From: Larix sibirica
Taxonomy: Eukaryota; Streptophyta; Pinopsida; Pinales; Pinaceae
Direction: 5' to 3'
DNA length: 10,458 nucleotides
Assembly (NCBI GenBank): GCA_004151065.3
Contig: NWUY0304347385.1
Coordinates: forward strand, 8,906 to 19,363
The notes under the pieces were generated by a model. It searched no databases. It saw nothing but the letters and a program-made list of their open reading frames with translations, and was not told the DNA's origin. The translations under genes and the position numbers were made by a program. The stretch's first letter is position 1. Every line of letters begins with the position of its first letter. Positions 1-8,056 of the stretch are shown here, one piece after another.

Positions 1-540
1 AAATACAAAATCCCTTCAAATTTATTTTCATTACGATGTTGATCAACTTGTTGTTTCATCCTATTTTGTGCTATATACAAGTTATATTTTAATAGTTGGA
101 GAAACTCTTATTGGTGCTATATGTGATCCTCCACTGCTTGAACTTTAGCTTTCTATTTTAAGGATGATGTGATGGATGGATGTTGATAGTCATAGAGTAC
201 CATAAATGGTGACATTGTTTAATAATTATGTAATATACTTAAACCCAAAAATTAAAAAAAAACAACATCAATAACAACAATATATAATAGATCAACCCAA
301 AAACAAGATATATTGTATGAAATATATTCAAAATATAGAGCTATATGTTGACTTGCCTCGTAAAGGGGGAAACATCCAAGCAGAAAGATCCAATTACAAT
401 GACAATTCTTAACTAAAAATTACATAGTTTGCTACTCTATATATAGTGCTTCAATATCCAAAGTCCTAACTATATATGGTCCCACTATTAATGAGGTTCA
501 ACCACCTAGGGGCATTTATTCAATAAGGAGGGACCTTTTA
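1..540. other. AT-rich stretch without a recognisable gene
   Basis: No open frame, RNA gene or clear repeat is visible here. The stretch lies just past the 3' end of the minus-strand integrase relic, so it could hold decayed 3' untranslated or LTR sequence of element A. I found no convincing match to the candidate LTR at 4733-5565, no TG...CA boundary and no polypurine tract that would prove this. Confidence 0.5.
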
Positions 541-559
541 CATTAATTCACTACCCGCT

Positions 560-1110
560 AACTATTTACTGGGCCTTGTGACCTTGTACATTGTTAAAGT
601 GGTAAGATTAGGGTAGGAACCTAACAAAGTATGGAAGGATTTATTGTACCACCATTCTTCCAAGGGAACCAATTTGATCCATTGATCCAATTGAGTACCC
701 AAAGAAGAAAATATTTTTTTCCAAAAATTACTAGTGAAAATTAGGTCTCTATCACTAACAATAACCTTGGGGATTCTATGTAGCTTCTGAATTACTTCCA
801 TGAATGTTGTAGCTATTGTACTTGCATTAAAAGGGTGATAAAGACAACAAAAATAGGCATACTTTGTGATTCAATCCACCACTACCATGATGACATCATT
901 TCCTTCTAATTTTAGTAGACCTGTGCTAAAATCCATTGAGACATCTTCTCAATACTAACGTGGTATGGCTAATGGTTGTAGAAGACCTAGTGTCTTGATT
1001 GTATATCCCTTATTCTATTGGAAAACCAAACCTTCCCATAAAAAATACTTCTTAATCTTGTGGTAAGTTTTCAAGAACCATTAATGTCCTCCTATAGGAG
1101 ACTCGTGTGC
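560..1110 (-). pseudogene. Integrase relic of Ty3/gypsy element A
   Basis: Reading on the minus strand from about 1110, the GGH and TYH pieces of the zinc-binding HHCC domain are visible, but the CxxC half is missing: the frame jumps from WEGL to NKGYTIKT near 1020. The catalytic core follows: GLLQPL, a region with two in-frame stops (955-957 TAG, 949-951 TGA), SMDF with the first catalytic Asp, then VIMVVVD. The open fragment 562-801 carries HRIPKVIVSDRD with the second catalytic Asp (codon 751-753) and FTSNFW. The stretch that should hold the catalytic Glu is deleted; sequence jumps at about residue 39 of this fragment (near 684) to WIKLVPLEEWWYN. The C-terminal domain is lost. Confidence 0.87.
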
Positions 1111-1489
1111 AATATCAAAAGGAAATTCTATTTGAGCTAGGAATTCTTACATAAATATAGGTGATCTTGGTACCATAGTCTTCCACGTAAACTTATCTAA
1201 TGAACAAGATTCCTCTTGTAGTTGTTGAATTATCTTGCATGCCTTCTAATCTTCCTTCCTTTCTATCCTTGATTTTTCTACCCAATCAGATTGTAAAAAG
1301 GACATAGCACATAATAAGATCTATATACCATCTTCTTTGCTTGAAAGTGCATCCAAAACCACATTTGTTTCCTTTTTTGTAGATAATTTTAAATTCATAA
1401 CATAGAATATTTGTAACCCATTTTTGTTTCTCTTATGAAGATAATTGTTATTCCAAGAACTACTTAAGACTATCAAGAATTCTTATTAC

Positions 1490-1790
1490 CTTGAAGTGCC
1501 TTCCTATTAAGTAAGGGAACTATTTTTTAATTGTGTGTAGTCTGGCCAACATTTCCTTTTCATAAATTGGTTTGAGTAAGTTTTCCCCTTTAATTTGGTA
1601 ACTTCAAAGGAAATGGGCCTTCCTTCTTGCATTAAAACTGCTCCAATTCCATTACTTGAGGAAACACATTCCATAATAAAAAAAATTGTGAAGTCGAGTG
1701 TAGCTGATACAGGAGTTGTACACAGCCTCTTTAATTTTTTCAAAATATTCACTTGCCTCTTGAGCTAAAGAGAATGCCTCCTTTTCCAAT
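1490..1790 (-). pseudogene. RNase H relic of Ty3/gypsy element A
   Basis: The open fragment 1507-1752 aligns with the RNase H domain of plant Ty3/gypsy polyproteins. It has a CTTPV segment, then NGIGAVLMQEGRPI, a highly conserved strand of the domain. The catalytic Asp that normally follows Glu-Cys before this strand is Val (codon 1663-1665). The end of the fragment has slipped out of the family frame. The domain is in its usual place, between the RT thumb (above 1790) and the integrase (below about 1110). Broken, no activity expected. Confidence 0.85.
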
Positions 1791-2036
1791 AAATGTGTTA
1801 GAGGTGTTATTATTTGGCCATAATTCTTCATGAACTTGTGGTATTATCCTGTCAATCCTAAGAATCCTCTAAGATTATTCAATGTTTTAGGAATTGGCCA
1901 TTCCATGATAGCATTAATATTTTTAGGGCCAACTTTGATGACTTCACGAGATACATCATGACCCAAATATTCCACTTCCTAAACCTAAAGGAACACTTAG
2001 AAGTCTTGGAATATAGTTGCTCCTCCCCCAATAGTT

Positions 2037-2605
2037 TTAAGATCCTATCAACATGTTGTATATGATCTTCCCAATATTTATATAAATTAGTGTATCATTA
2101 AAAAATATTAACATGAATATTCTAAGGAAGGGTTTAAAAATATAATCCATTAAGCTTTGAAATTCAAAAGGTGCATTGGTAAGGCCAAATGGAATCACCA
2201 AAAACTCATAGTGACCTTCATGTGTCCTGAAGGCTATTTTTGGAATGTATTCTTGCCTCATTTTGATTTTATGATATCCATAATGGATATCCAACTTGGT
2301 AAAGAAAAGTTCTTCCTATAATCCATGAATGCCAAGAATAGTAAACTTATCTTCAATGGTCATCTTGTTGAGCTATCTATAATCTAGACACATATGCCAC
2401 AAACCTTTTATTTTGAGAACTATTGTGAACAGAGTCGATAAATCACCTTGGCTAGGTTGAGTGATGCCTGCATCTAACATTTCTTGGACTATATTCTTAA
2501 TCTCACTATTTTTTGCATATGAGTACCTATAGAGTCTGACATTAGTTGGTACACTGCATGGTTGCAAGTGAATAGCATGGTCATGATCTCAAGTAGTAAT
2601 CATTT
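2037..2605 (-). pseudogene. Reverse transcriptase relic of Ty3/gypsy element A
   Basis: Two open fragments (2373-2567 and 2037-2294) plus a short leading piece from about 2605 cover the N-terminal linker, fingers and palm of a Ty3/gypsy RT. Visible family motifs are the RPYRYPYAQKSEIE-like region (here RLYRYSYAKNSEI), a relic of the WRMCPDYR motif, the LDIRSGYHQI motif containing the first catalytic Asp (here [10 protein letters not shown]), and PFGLTNAP, which is intact. The catalytic pair normally read as DD is N-D here: the Asn codon is at 2097-2099. The two fragments are in different frames, so no functional polymerase can be made. Past 2037 decayed thumb/connection sequence continues to about 1800 and includes a recognisable LRGFLGL motif near 1850-1881. 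Confidence 0.88.
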
Positions 2606-2640
2606 GGAGAAACACTTAGTGGGTTTGAATATGTTGGACA

Positions 2641-3480
2641 TCATGTAGAATGGAAAGGTTCCGTTGTAGAAAATTGCACAATTGTTGCACTTGGTCTACT
2701 ATTAAAAGGCCCTACTGGTGGGATCTGTCCTCCCCTCATTATGGGGCATTCTAAACCATGATTTCCTTTCATCATACATATGGTGCACCAAACTTGTGGT
2801 TGAATTGGTTTCAATATAGTCAAATATTAGAGTCTTTCAATTAGTTTCTCCATCATGTTGTGTACCTGTGACAATTACCATAAGGACGTCCTTACTGCAG
2901 TAGCATTCGAGTAATTATCCATTGCTTCAATGTTCATGGCCTACTCCAAGGCATTTCGAGGTCATCTCACAACCTATTGTGATAGGGGAACTCTAGTTAG
3001 GAGTAGTAACCCTTGGATAAATCATTCCTTGTGGTGAACATCGTGCACAAAAAATGAGAGCATAGCTAATACATCCTTGAAGCATTTTGCATAATCCCAA
3101 GAGGATTCTCCTTGTATCTGCCATATTTCTCTTAGTTTCATGATGCCTTGTTGTTCTGACTTAGGTTTCAAAAAATATTCTAAAAATAATTGATTTACGT
3201 TTTCTAGGGTCAAGGCTAGCGCATTTGGATCTTGGCTCTCGATCAGCTTTATATACCATTGTAAAGATCTTCCGTGTAACATGGTCTAAAATTCAACCAG
3301 CTTCGATGGATATGGGGTCCCTTTAGCATTCCATATTTCTTTTCATAAGAACAAATGTTGTTCCACAACATCTTATCCTTCTTTTCCCCAAAAATATGCA
3401 CATTTTGAAGGTATTCTTACGTGTACACTATCCATTGTGACAGTCAAATATCCTACCAGCACAAATCCTTGTGGTCCCAT
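2641..3480 (-). pseudogene. Gag capsid domain and zinc knuckle of element B, decayed
   Basis: The open fragment 3022-3282 matches the Retrotrans_gag capsid family of plant Ty3/gypsy elements: GRSLQWYIKLIES followed by FLKPKSEQQGIMKLREI and WDYAKCFKDVLA. The region just upstream (to about 3480) has NAKGTPYPSKLVEF, also typical. Fragment 2641-2823 carries a CCHC zinc knuckle with Cys at 2785-2787 and 2746-2748; the His place of CX2CX4HX4C is Asn (2761-2763) with a His one residue later, so metal binding is doubtful. Between the two, the frame is interrupted by several stops, the first (TGA, 3022-3024) at a conserved Trp. Gag normally forms the cytoplasmic virus-like particle and binds the element RNA. 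Confidence 0.82.
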
Positions 3481-4690
3481 TGAGATACAATAATACTGTT
3501 AATCTTCTAAGAACTACTACTACTTCCACCTGCTAACGAATTATTCTGCAAACTATTTGTACTATTTCTCATTTGGCTATACCAAGGTAATTATAAAATA
3601 GGGCATTGAGAATGTGTTACCAACTTATGTGAGGGTTCCTGGGGGTGTCCAAAGGTGTTCTAATGTCATTACTTTCGGTATATACTTCCACAAAAATGGG
3701 GGGTTCACTTTCTGGGGTGCTACCATTTTCCATGGGTCTTGAGAGGTCTGATTGTTCCACAAATCCATTCAATGTTGGCTCGGGTTACTAATTCGACAAT
3801 CCACTACTTATAAAATGAACCTCATAGTCTTGTTCCTTACTTGTACTTCCTATCTAGTTTCCTCTTACTGGTTTTCCATGTACCTAGACTCATCTTCCTC
3901 TTATCCATGAGTTAGTCATTTCCTCTCTTTGCTTCATCTAATGTAGCTCACTTTCCCTCTCTTATTTTATTTCTCTATTCAACAACTCTCCTTTTAGTTG
4001 CATACTTCTTCTTTTTGCCTTTCTCATCTATTTTTTCCACCATTGTTCACATATTGTCAATCTTCTTGTTGCTCGCTCATCCCTAGAGTATTTACTAGAT
4101 TGCCCCTCGATTGTGCATAGTTTCTGCCTTCTGCAACCTAGCAACATCATCTCTACCATTTCCCTGAGAAGCGAGGGTTTTACTCCTCCATCCTAATCCA
4201 ATTTAATGGAAAAAACCCAAATTCAACCATCTAGGTCTTGAGCCATAGTAGAACTTCCTTCAATAGTTTTCCTTGCGCTCTTTTCTTGAGTTCTTCTTCA
4301 TCTTTAGACGCTGATTGATTATTTCCAGCTAAAAATTCCACAATGTAACCAATAAGGGTGTTTTCTACCTAGAAATCGACAACTCTGGTTAGAGGTAAAT
4401 CTAGATGGTTCAACTCTATCAGGGCCCTTCGATTCCATTGAACAGGCCTTCTCTATCTATTGCAATATTCAGAAGCTTCTGCAAGTATTCATAACCACTA
4501 TGCTGGTGCTCTAGGAGATTCAACCCACAAAATTGTATTGATATAGCTCCAATCCTCTATAGAGAATGTATTGTATAAATCTTGATGCTACCCACCCTCG
4601 TAATTCAATTTCATGTATTATGAAATATTCAAACTTCTTGTCCCACCATAGTTGACTTTAGCTCGTCATCGCTTGTGTATCCATGCAGTT
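3481..4690 (-). pseudogene. Probable N-terminal gag extension of element B, decayed
   Basis: Minus-strand frames between the primer site and the capsid domain look like decayed coding sequence rather than leader. A stretch from about 4663 to 4536 stays open and reads WDKKFEYFI then ELRGWVASRFIQYILYRGL. One from about 4430 to 4234 reads IELNHLDLPLTRVVDF then, after TAG, IGYIVEFLAGNN. One near 4085-3800 is strongly basic and Glu/Gln-rich (KAKRRSMQLKGELLNREI), like a coiled coil. Frames shift several times and in-frame TAG codons occur (4369-4371, 4231-4233). I do not recognise a named domain, and the start codon cannot be chosen. The reading as part of gag is inferred from position and same-strand continuity. 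Confidence 0.45.
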
Positions 4691-4711
4691 AAAGGCATTC
4701 TGCTAAAACCA

Positions 4712-4730
4712 AGTCCCGACAACATAACCA
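4712..4730 (-). promoter_or_regulatory. Decayed primer-binding site of element B
   Basis: Two bases inside the candidate LTR end, the minus strand reads TGGTTATGTTGTCGGGACT. This resembles the TGGCGCCGTTGCCGGGGAC type of primer site known from plant Ty3/gypsy elements primed by Asp or Arg tRNAs; about 14 of 19 positions agree by eye, and most differences are at C or CpG positions. Position and orientation fit minus-strand DNA priming from the 5' LTR. Confidence 0.55.
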
Positions 4731-5340
4731 TTTGTTGGTGCAAAACAGGTTCTTGTGTAGGGGCCAACAAAGGGCATCGGTGTAATCTAATGTGTTGGAA
4801 TTTTCAATACCCTAGAGGAGAAGGTCTTACCTAAAGCACATCCAAGACTTGTGTGTGATAAGGAGGGTTAACTGTAAGGATAAGCCTATAATATTTGACA
4901 TTCTTCATACCACAACAATGTTCATCTCCATATTATCGCAACAGAGTTCCATTAACCATAATATGCACATATGAAATAGAAATTCAGTCTATCCTTTAGA
5001 AAACAAACATAATATAAATCATTGATACACGAAAACATTAGGGGGGCGAAAATCCTTCATTTATATTACGAGAAAACTTTTGTTACATTTCATATCCACA
5101 TATATGTAGCCTTACATCATCATCTCTGGAACGACACGTCACATTATCACATACAATAGAGAACCCATAACTCAATTACATTACCCAAAACCTAGATACA
5201 TAAGACCAAGCTTCATTGTTTCTCTATTGCATCTTGATCTTCGATCTGATTCTCTTCTATGATGTTCTCTCCTCTCGATCTCTCTCCTCTATCTCTCTAT
5301 CTTCTGCTACTTCTCTTCTCTTTTGCTTACCTCATGCTTC

Positions 5341-5350
5341 TTTAAATATT
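5341..5350 (-). promoter_or_regulatory. TATA-like box in the element B LTR
   Basis: The minus strand reads AATATTTAAA here, about 215 bases into the LTR, followed within 30 bases by the start of the GA-rich tract. This is the expected place for an LTR promoter, which would put the transcript start near 5310. Prediction from position and composition only. Confidence 0.4.
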
Positions 5351-5480
5351 CATAGGTGTGGACCCAAAATTGTTGCAGCCATTAAGTGGTTCCACAACTT
5401 CTTCCTGGTTACCCCGTGCTATCTTCCGCCATTAAGGACCTTTCCAAAAATGAAGGATCTAGTAGGCCCCAACCACAAGT

Positions 5481-5502
5481 GTTGACTCGCTCTCGAGTCA
5501 AC
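5481..5502. promoter_or_regulatory. Perfect inverted repeat with paired W-box cores in LTR U3
   Basis: GTTGACTCG and CGAGTCAAC are exact reverse complements separated by CTCT. Each arm contains TTGACT, the W-box core bound by plant WRKY transcription factors. It lies in what would be the U3 enhancer part of the LTR, about 130 bases upstream of the TATA-like box. Binding is inferred from the motif. Confidence 0.45.
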
Positions 5503-5565
5503 TCTGATGTGTTCTCGAATCTTGTGCATCATGTGGTGTCCGATCTTGAAACTAAGTATCCAACA

Positions 5566-6070
5566 AGACCTTTAGGCATCTCCAAAATTTTTGGAATGAT
5601 AGTTAATAAGTATTTGGAGATCCCCTTGAAAAGAGGTATAGATGTTTGCACATCTAGTGAGAACAATTGTGCAATTTCAACATGATGTCTATTTATTAGC
5701 AACTTTGTCATGTTGTTAGAGATTTTCACTTTAGAGGTTTTCCTTGGAATACTTATAAGTTCAATTTCCTTGCCTTTTGAGGAAGATCTCATGAAAATTT
5801 CTTGAAAATTAAGAGCCATTTTCCCAATGATTGTAGTCATTGGACCCCTAGTACAACATCAACACCAACCATTTGGATTACAATCATTGGAATATCCAAT
5901 AAATGCTCCCCCATAGTAACCTTAATACTATGGCACTTCCATGAACAATTTATGGTACCCCCATATGCAATCATTACTTTAAATTTGGGTCTTGGGTATA
6001 TAAAGAAATAAGTTGAGAACTTTGCCTAATTTGCAATTAAAGAAGTTATGGGTTCTACCAGAATCATTCA
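5566..6070 (-). pseudogene. Retropepsin and linker of Ty3/gypsy element A, decayed
   Basis: On the minus strand, the retropepsin active-site motif is visible as N-D-S-G-R-T-H-N-F, with the catalytic Asp codon at 6063-6065. The flap-side region follows near 5990-5900 (FKVMIAYGGTINCSWKCHSI, then MGEHLLDIPMIVIQM and VDVVLGV), then an open fragment beginning at 5840 with MALNFQEIFM and SSKGKEIELISI, the linker towards RT. The similarity ends with EMPKGL at about 5566-5571; the last dozen codons of the open fragment (5529-5565) are LTR sequence of element B. A frame change occurs near 6000, so the protease is dead. In intact elements this enzyme cuts the Gag-Pol polyprotein. Confidence 0.8.
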
Positions 6071-6330
6071 ACATTATTACATTTTTATTGTTTTATATAT
6101 GCTTTGAGATCCTCTTTATTGACCATCATTTTAAACTCACCTTCTATATCAATATTTTGTTTCTACGAATGGAAAATCTATCACTTACCTATCATTCAAT
6201 TCCTTAACCTTGTCCTCCAAATTAGATAGATGGTTACACATTTCTTCATTTTCTTCATGAGTCATGGTTGATATTTCTAGGGGTTTAGTGGGTGAATTAA
6301 ATTTTAATCCACCTCTTGCCATTATAATTC
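6071..6330 (-). pseudogene. Possible gag remnant of element A
   Basis: Immediately upstream of the retropepsin, a minus-strand frame at about 6312-6185 reads TKPLEISTMTHEENEEM and then HLSNLEDKVKELNDR, an acidic/heptad-like stretch resembling a short coiled coil. It is followed by a KEDLKAYIKQ piece close to the protease. The position suits the C-terminal part, or a collapsed copy, of gag. No capsid motif or zinc knuckle is seen, so most of gag would have been deleted. Identification is by position only. Confidence 0.3.
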
Positions 6331-6512
6331 AACTAATATTTCCTATATTATTCTATATTTTTTTGTTTATCACATATTTTGAATTAATCAAAATAGATAT
6401 TCCAACCAAAATTTATTCAAGTTCAAGTCAACATACCTTTAAAAACCCTGGTTGGTAGGTTGTATTGTTGGTCGACCTTGATCCTGAAATATTTTTGGCC
6501 CCCAACAAATTC

Positions 6513-6536
6513 CCCTTCATTTTGCAAATTGAAGGG
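6513..6536. repeat. 24-bp near-perfect palindrome
   Basis: CCCTTCA at 6513-6519 is mirrored by TGAAGGG at 6530-6536, and the ten bases between them (TTTTGCAAAT) are themselves palindromic except for one mismatched pair. An outer pair, TGGCCC (6496-6501) and GGGCCA (6534-6539), could form a competing arm. It lies between element A and the AT-rich spacer; its function is unknown. Confidence 0.7.
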
Positions 6537-6540
6537 CCAC

Positions 6541-7303
6541 CCATGTAAATTTGTAAATACTTAAGCCTTTAATTTGCTTTCACTTGTCTTGCTTGATTCA
6601 GTCAATCCTTTGACGATCTCTTTTGGATCTTTGACTTTCCGTGCTATCTTTTCTTTGGCTTGGTTTTCATAGATGGCGATTTGGTGATGTGATTGATTTA
6701 TGTCATTCTAGCCTTTTGGATTCATGGTGGTTTAAAAATGATTGCATGCTCTCAATTGACCTTAACAGAGTTGATTACATGTCTCTATTTGAAGAAATTG
6801 ATCTACTTTGATCTTTCGACAATCTTGTCTATTTTTAAGTCTTCGATATTTTAATTGGTTAAGAGGGCATTTTTGGCAGATCCGAACAAATTGAGTGATT
6901 GCTTTTTTTTTAATGATTCTGATCCATGTCATGAAAGAATAGATGTTAAGGAATGAGATTGAAGTGTTAGTTTTCTTTTTGGACTTAATGTCATTTCCTT
7001 GGTATGATGATTTTTTTTTCACAATAATATTTAAGGTGGTATTTGAGGATCTTATATTTAATTTTTTTCTTTAATTCTCTAATATTATTAAGAAAAAATA
7101 AATTATAACAAATAAATAAATCATCAAAATTTCTTATAACTTAAATGAGTTCAATTCAGCCAATTACTTTATTTAATTTCTTATAAAAAAAACAACTTAC
7201 TTTTTATAATATACTCTTCATTCTTGACCTTTGTTATTCTTTTATTTTTTAAACTTCTCAAATTGGGTAATTTAAGAGTAAGAAATGTATTTCCGTAGTT
7301 GTA
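6541..7303. other. Non-coding AT-rich spacer
   Basis: No gene is supported. A minus-strand open frame at 6762-7022 (86 codons, rich in Lys, Ile and Ser) shows no family resemblance and looks like a chance frame in AT-rich DNA. T- and A-runs are common from 6900 onward. I see no RNA gene or element boundary. Confidence 0.5.
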
Positions 7304-7790
7304 TGACCAAGTTGTCTCTTTTCATTCAAGAACAAAGGAACAAATACTTCCTGTTAAATCCCTTAACTTTACAATGTTTTTTTGTTTTTAAATCAGGACA
7401 CCTTTTTAAATTGGACATTTGGTTAAGTTTTATTTTTAATTAATTTAATAAAGGTGGATCACATTATATAAATTGAATTGAAAATTTTATGACATGTTCC
7501 TTTATTGAAATTTATTATAAACTTTCTAAGTTATACATCAAATGACCAAGTTGTCTCTTTTCATTCAAGAACAAAGGAGCAAATAGTTCATATTAAATCC
7601 CTTAACTTTACAATGTTTTTTTTATTTTAAATTAGGATCACCTTTTCAAATTGGAGCAAATAGTTATTACACATTTGGTTAAGTTCTATTTTTAATCAAT
7701 TTAATAAAGGTGGATCACATTATATGAATTGAAAATTTTATGACATGTTCCTTTATTGAAATTTATTCTAAACTTTTAAAGTTATACATA
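7304..7790. repeat. Tandem duplication of a unit of about 240 bp
   Basis: Copy 1 (7304-7542) and copy 2 (7543 to about 7790) are head-to-tail. Both start TGACCAAGTTGTCTCTTTTC and share blocks such as CCCTTAACTTTACAATG, AAAGGTGGATCACATTATAT and ATTTTATGACATGTTCC in the same order. Copy 2 has about 17 extra bases (including a second GAGCAAATAGTT) near 7654-7670 and lacks a short ATTGA repeat present in copy 1. The unit is non-coding and AT-rich. Confidence 0.9.
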
Positions 7791-8037
7791 AATTCTTTTA
7801 AAGGAATACAAATACCATAATCAATTTCATTCTTTTTAATGTGAGTCACTTTTGGATTATTTATTATAATTGGAACTTTAAAACTTAAAAAGAAGCCCTT
7901 TCTTAAACTTATTTTTGAATTTGCATTCTTGTTCTAATGAAACCCTACGGCTATCATATATAATGCATGAATAATTTAAAATATGTGATGCTTATACTAT
8001 ATTAACTATTTGTTTTGAAGATCGTCATCACGTTGAT
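7791..8037. other. Non-coding AT-rich spacer
   Basis: Nothing recognisable lies between the tandem duplication and the short retroposon insertion. The sequence is AT-rich without a sustained open frame. Confidence 0.5.
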
Positions 8038-8039
8038 AA

Positions 8040-8056
8040 GGAATGGAGACCGGCAT
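8040..8056. repeat. Target-site duplication, left copy
   Basis: This 17-bp copy is identical to 8298-8314. The exact identity in an otherwise decayed neighbourhood suggests a fairly recent insertion. Confidence 0.8.

Larger units (their letters stand above)
541..2605 (-). mobile_element. Ty3/gypsy element A, pol half (RT, RNase H, integrase), decayed
   Basis: Fragments in several minus-strand frames follow the order reverse transcriptase, RNase H, integrase, which is diagnostic of Ty3/gypsy elements (Ty1/copia has integrase first). The wording of the RT and integrase motifs is that of plant chromovirus-type elements, but no chromodomain is visible because the relic ends soon after the integrase core. 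The relic starts near 2605 at the linker before RT and fades near 541. Frameshifts, stops and deletions make it non-functional. The matching protease part is proposed to lie at 5566-6330, separated by element B. LTRs of this element were not identified. Confidence 0.85.
2606..5565 (-). mobile_element. Ty3/gypsy element B: 5' LTR, primer site and gag, inserted in element A
   Basis: The segment reads, on the minus strand, candidate LTR (5565 to 4733), two-base spacer, decayed primer-binding site (4730 to 4712), a long gag region (about 4690 to 2641) and then abruptly the RT of element A. Its own protease, pol and 3' LTR are absent. The left boundary lies somewhere in 2606-2640 and is not resolved. 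The gag wording and the primer-site type (Asp/Arg tRNA-like) differ from what is expected for the chromovirus-like element A, which supports a second element. The alternative, a single element that lost its protease with an unrelated relic next door, is less likely but not excluded. Confidence 0.6.
4733..5565 (-). repeat. Candidate 5' LTR of element B
   Basis: The 833-bp segment begins TGTTGG and ends CCAACA on the minus strand, a perfect 6-bp terminal inverted repeat with the required TG...CA ends. A primer-site-like sequence follows two bases later, and the outer end coincides with the point where element A coding similarity stops. Inside are a TATA-like box, a GA-rich (TC-rich on +) tract at about 5215-5335 and a palindrome near the outer end. 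The second LTR was not found in this window, so the call rests on boundaries and context. Open frames on the plus strand through this segment (5216-5485, 5386-5685) are not considered genes. Confidence 0.65.

Noticed and set aside
1-540. Possible 3' LTR of element B or A
   Set aside because: No shared block with 4733-5565 was found by eye; GGGGGA-like and AATCC-like matches are too short. An alignment could still detect a decayed copy.
2569-2610. Search for a second AGACC target-site copy at the left border of element B
   Set aside because: The motif is absent there, so no target-site duplication can be claimed.
4652-4834. Plus-strand open frame of 60 codons
   Set aside because: It lies across the LTR end, primer site and leader of element B on the opposite strand and resembles no protein family.
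5216-5685. Two overlapping plus-strand open frames
   Set aside because: They run antisense through the candidate LTR; the first is driven by the Leu/Ser-rich translation of a TC-rich tract, the second crosses the LTR border into the protease relic.
5802-6458. Three plus-strand open frames in succession
   Set aside because: They are antisense shadows of the retropepsin and presumed gag relic, rich in Ile, Phe and Leu, without motifs.
6466-6507. TGTTGG...CCAACA segment as a possible LTR or LTR end of element A
   Set aside because: It is only 42 bp long, no primer-binding site follows on either side, and the same hexamers occur by chance elsewhere.
6762-7022. Minus-strand open frame of 86 codons
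   Set aside because: It is Lys/Ile/Ser-rich chance translation in AT-rich DNA, with no motif and no splice or promoter context.
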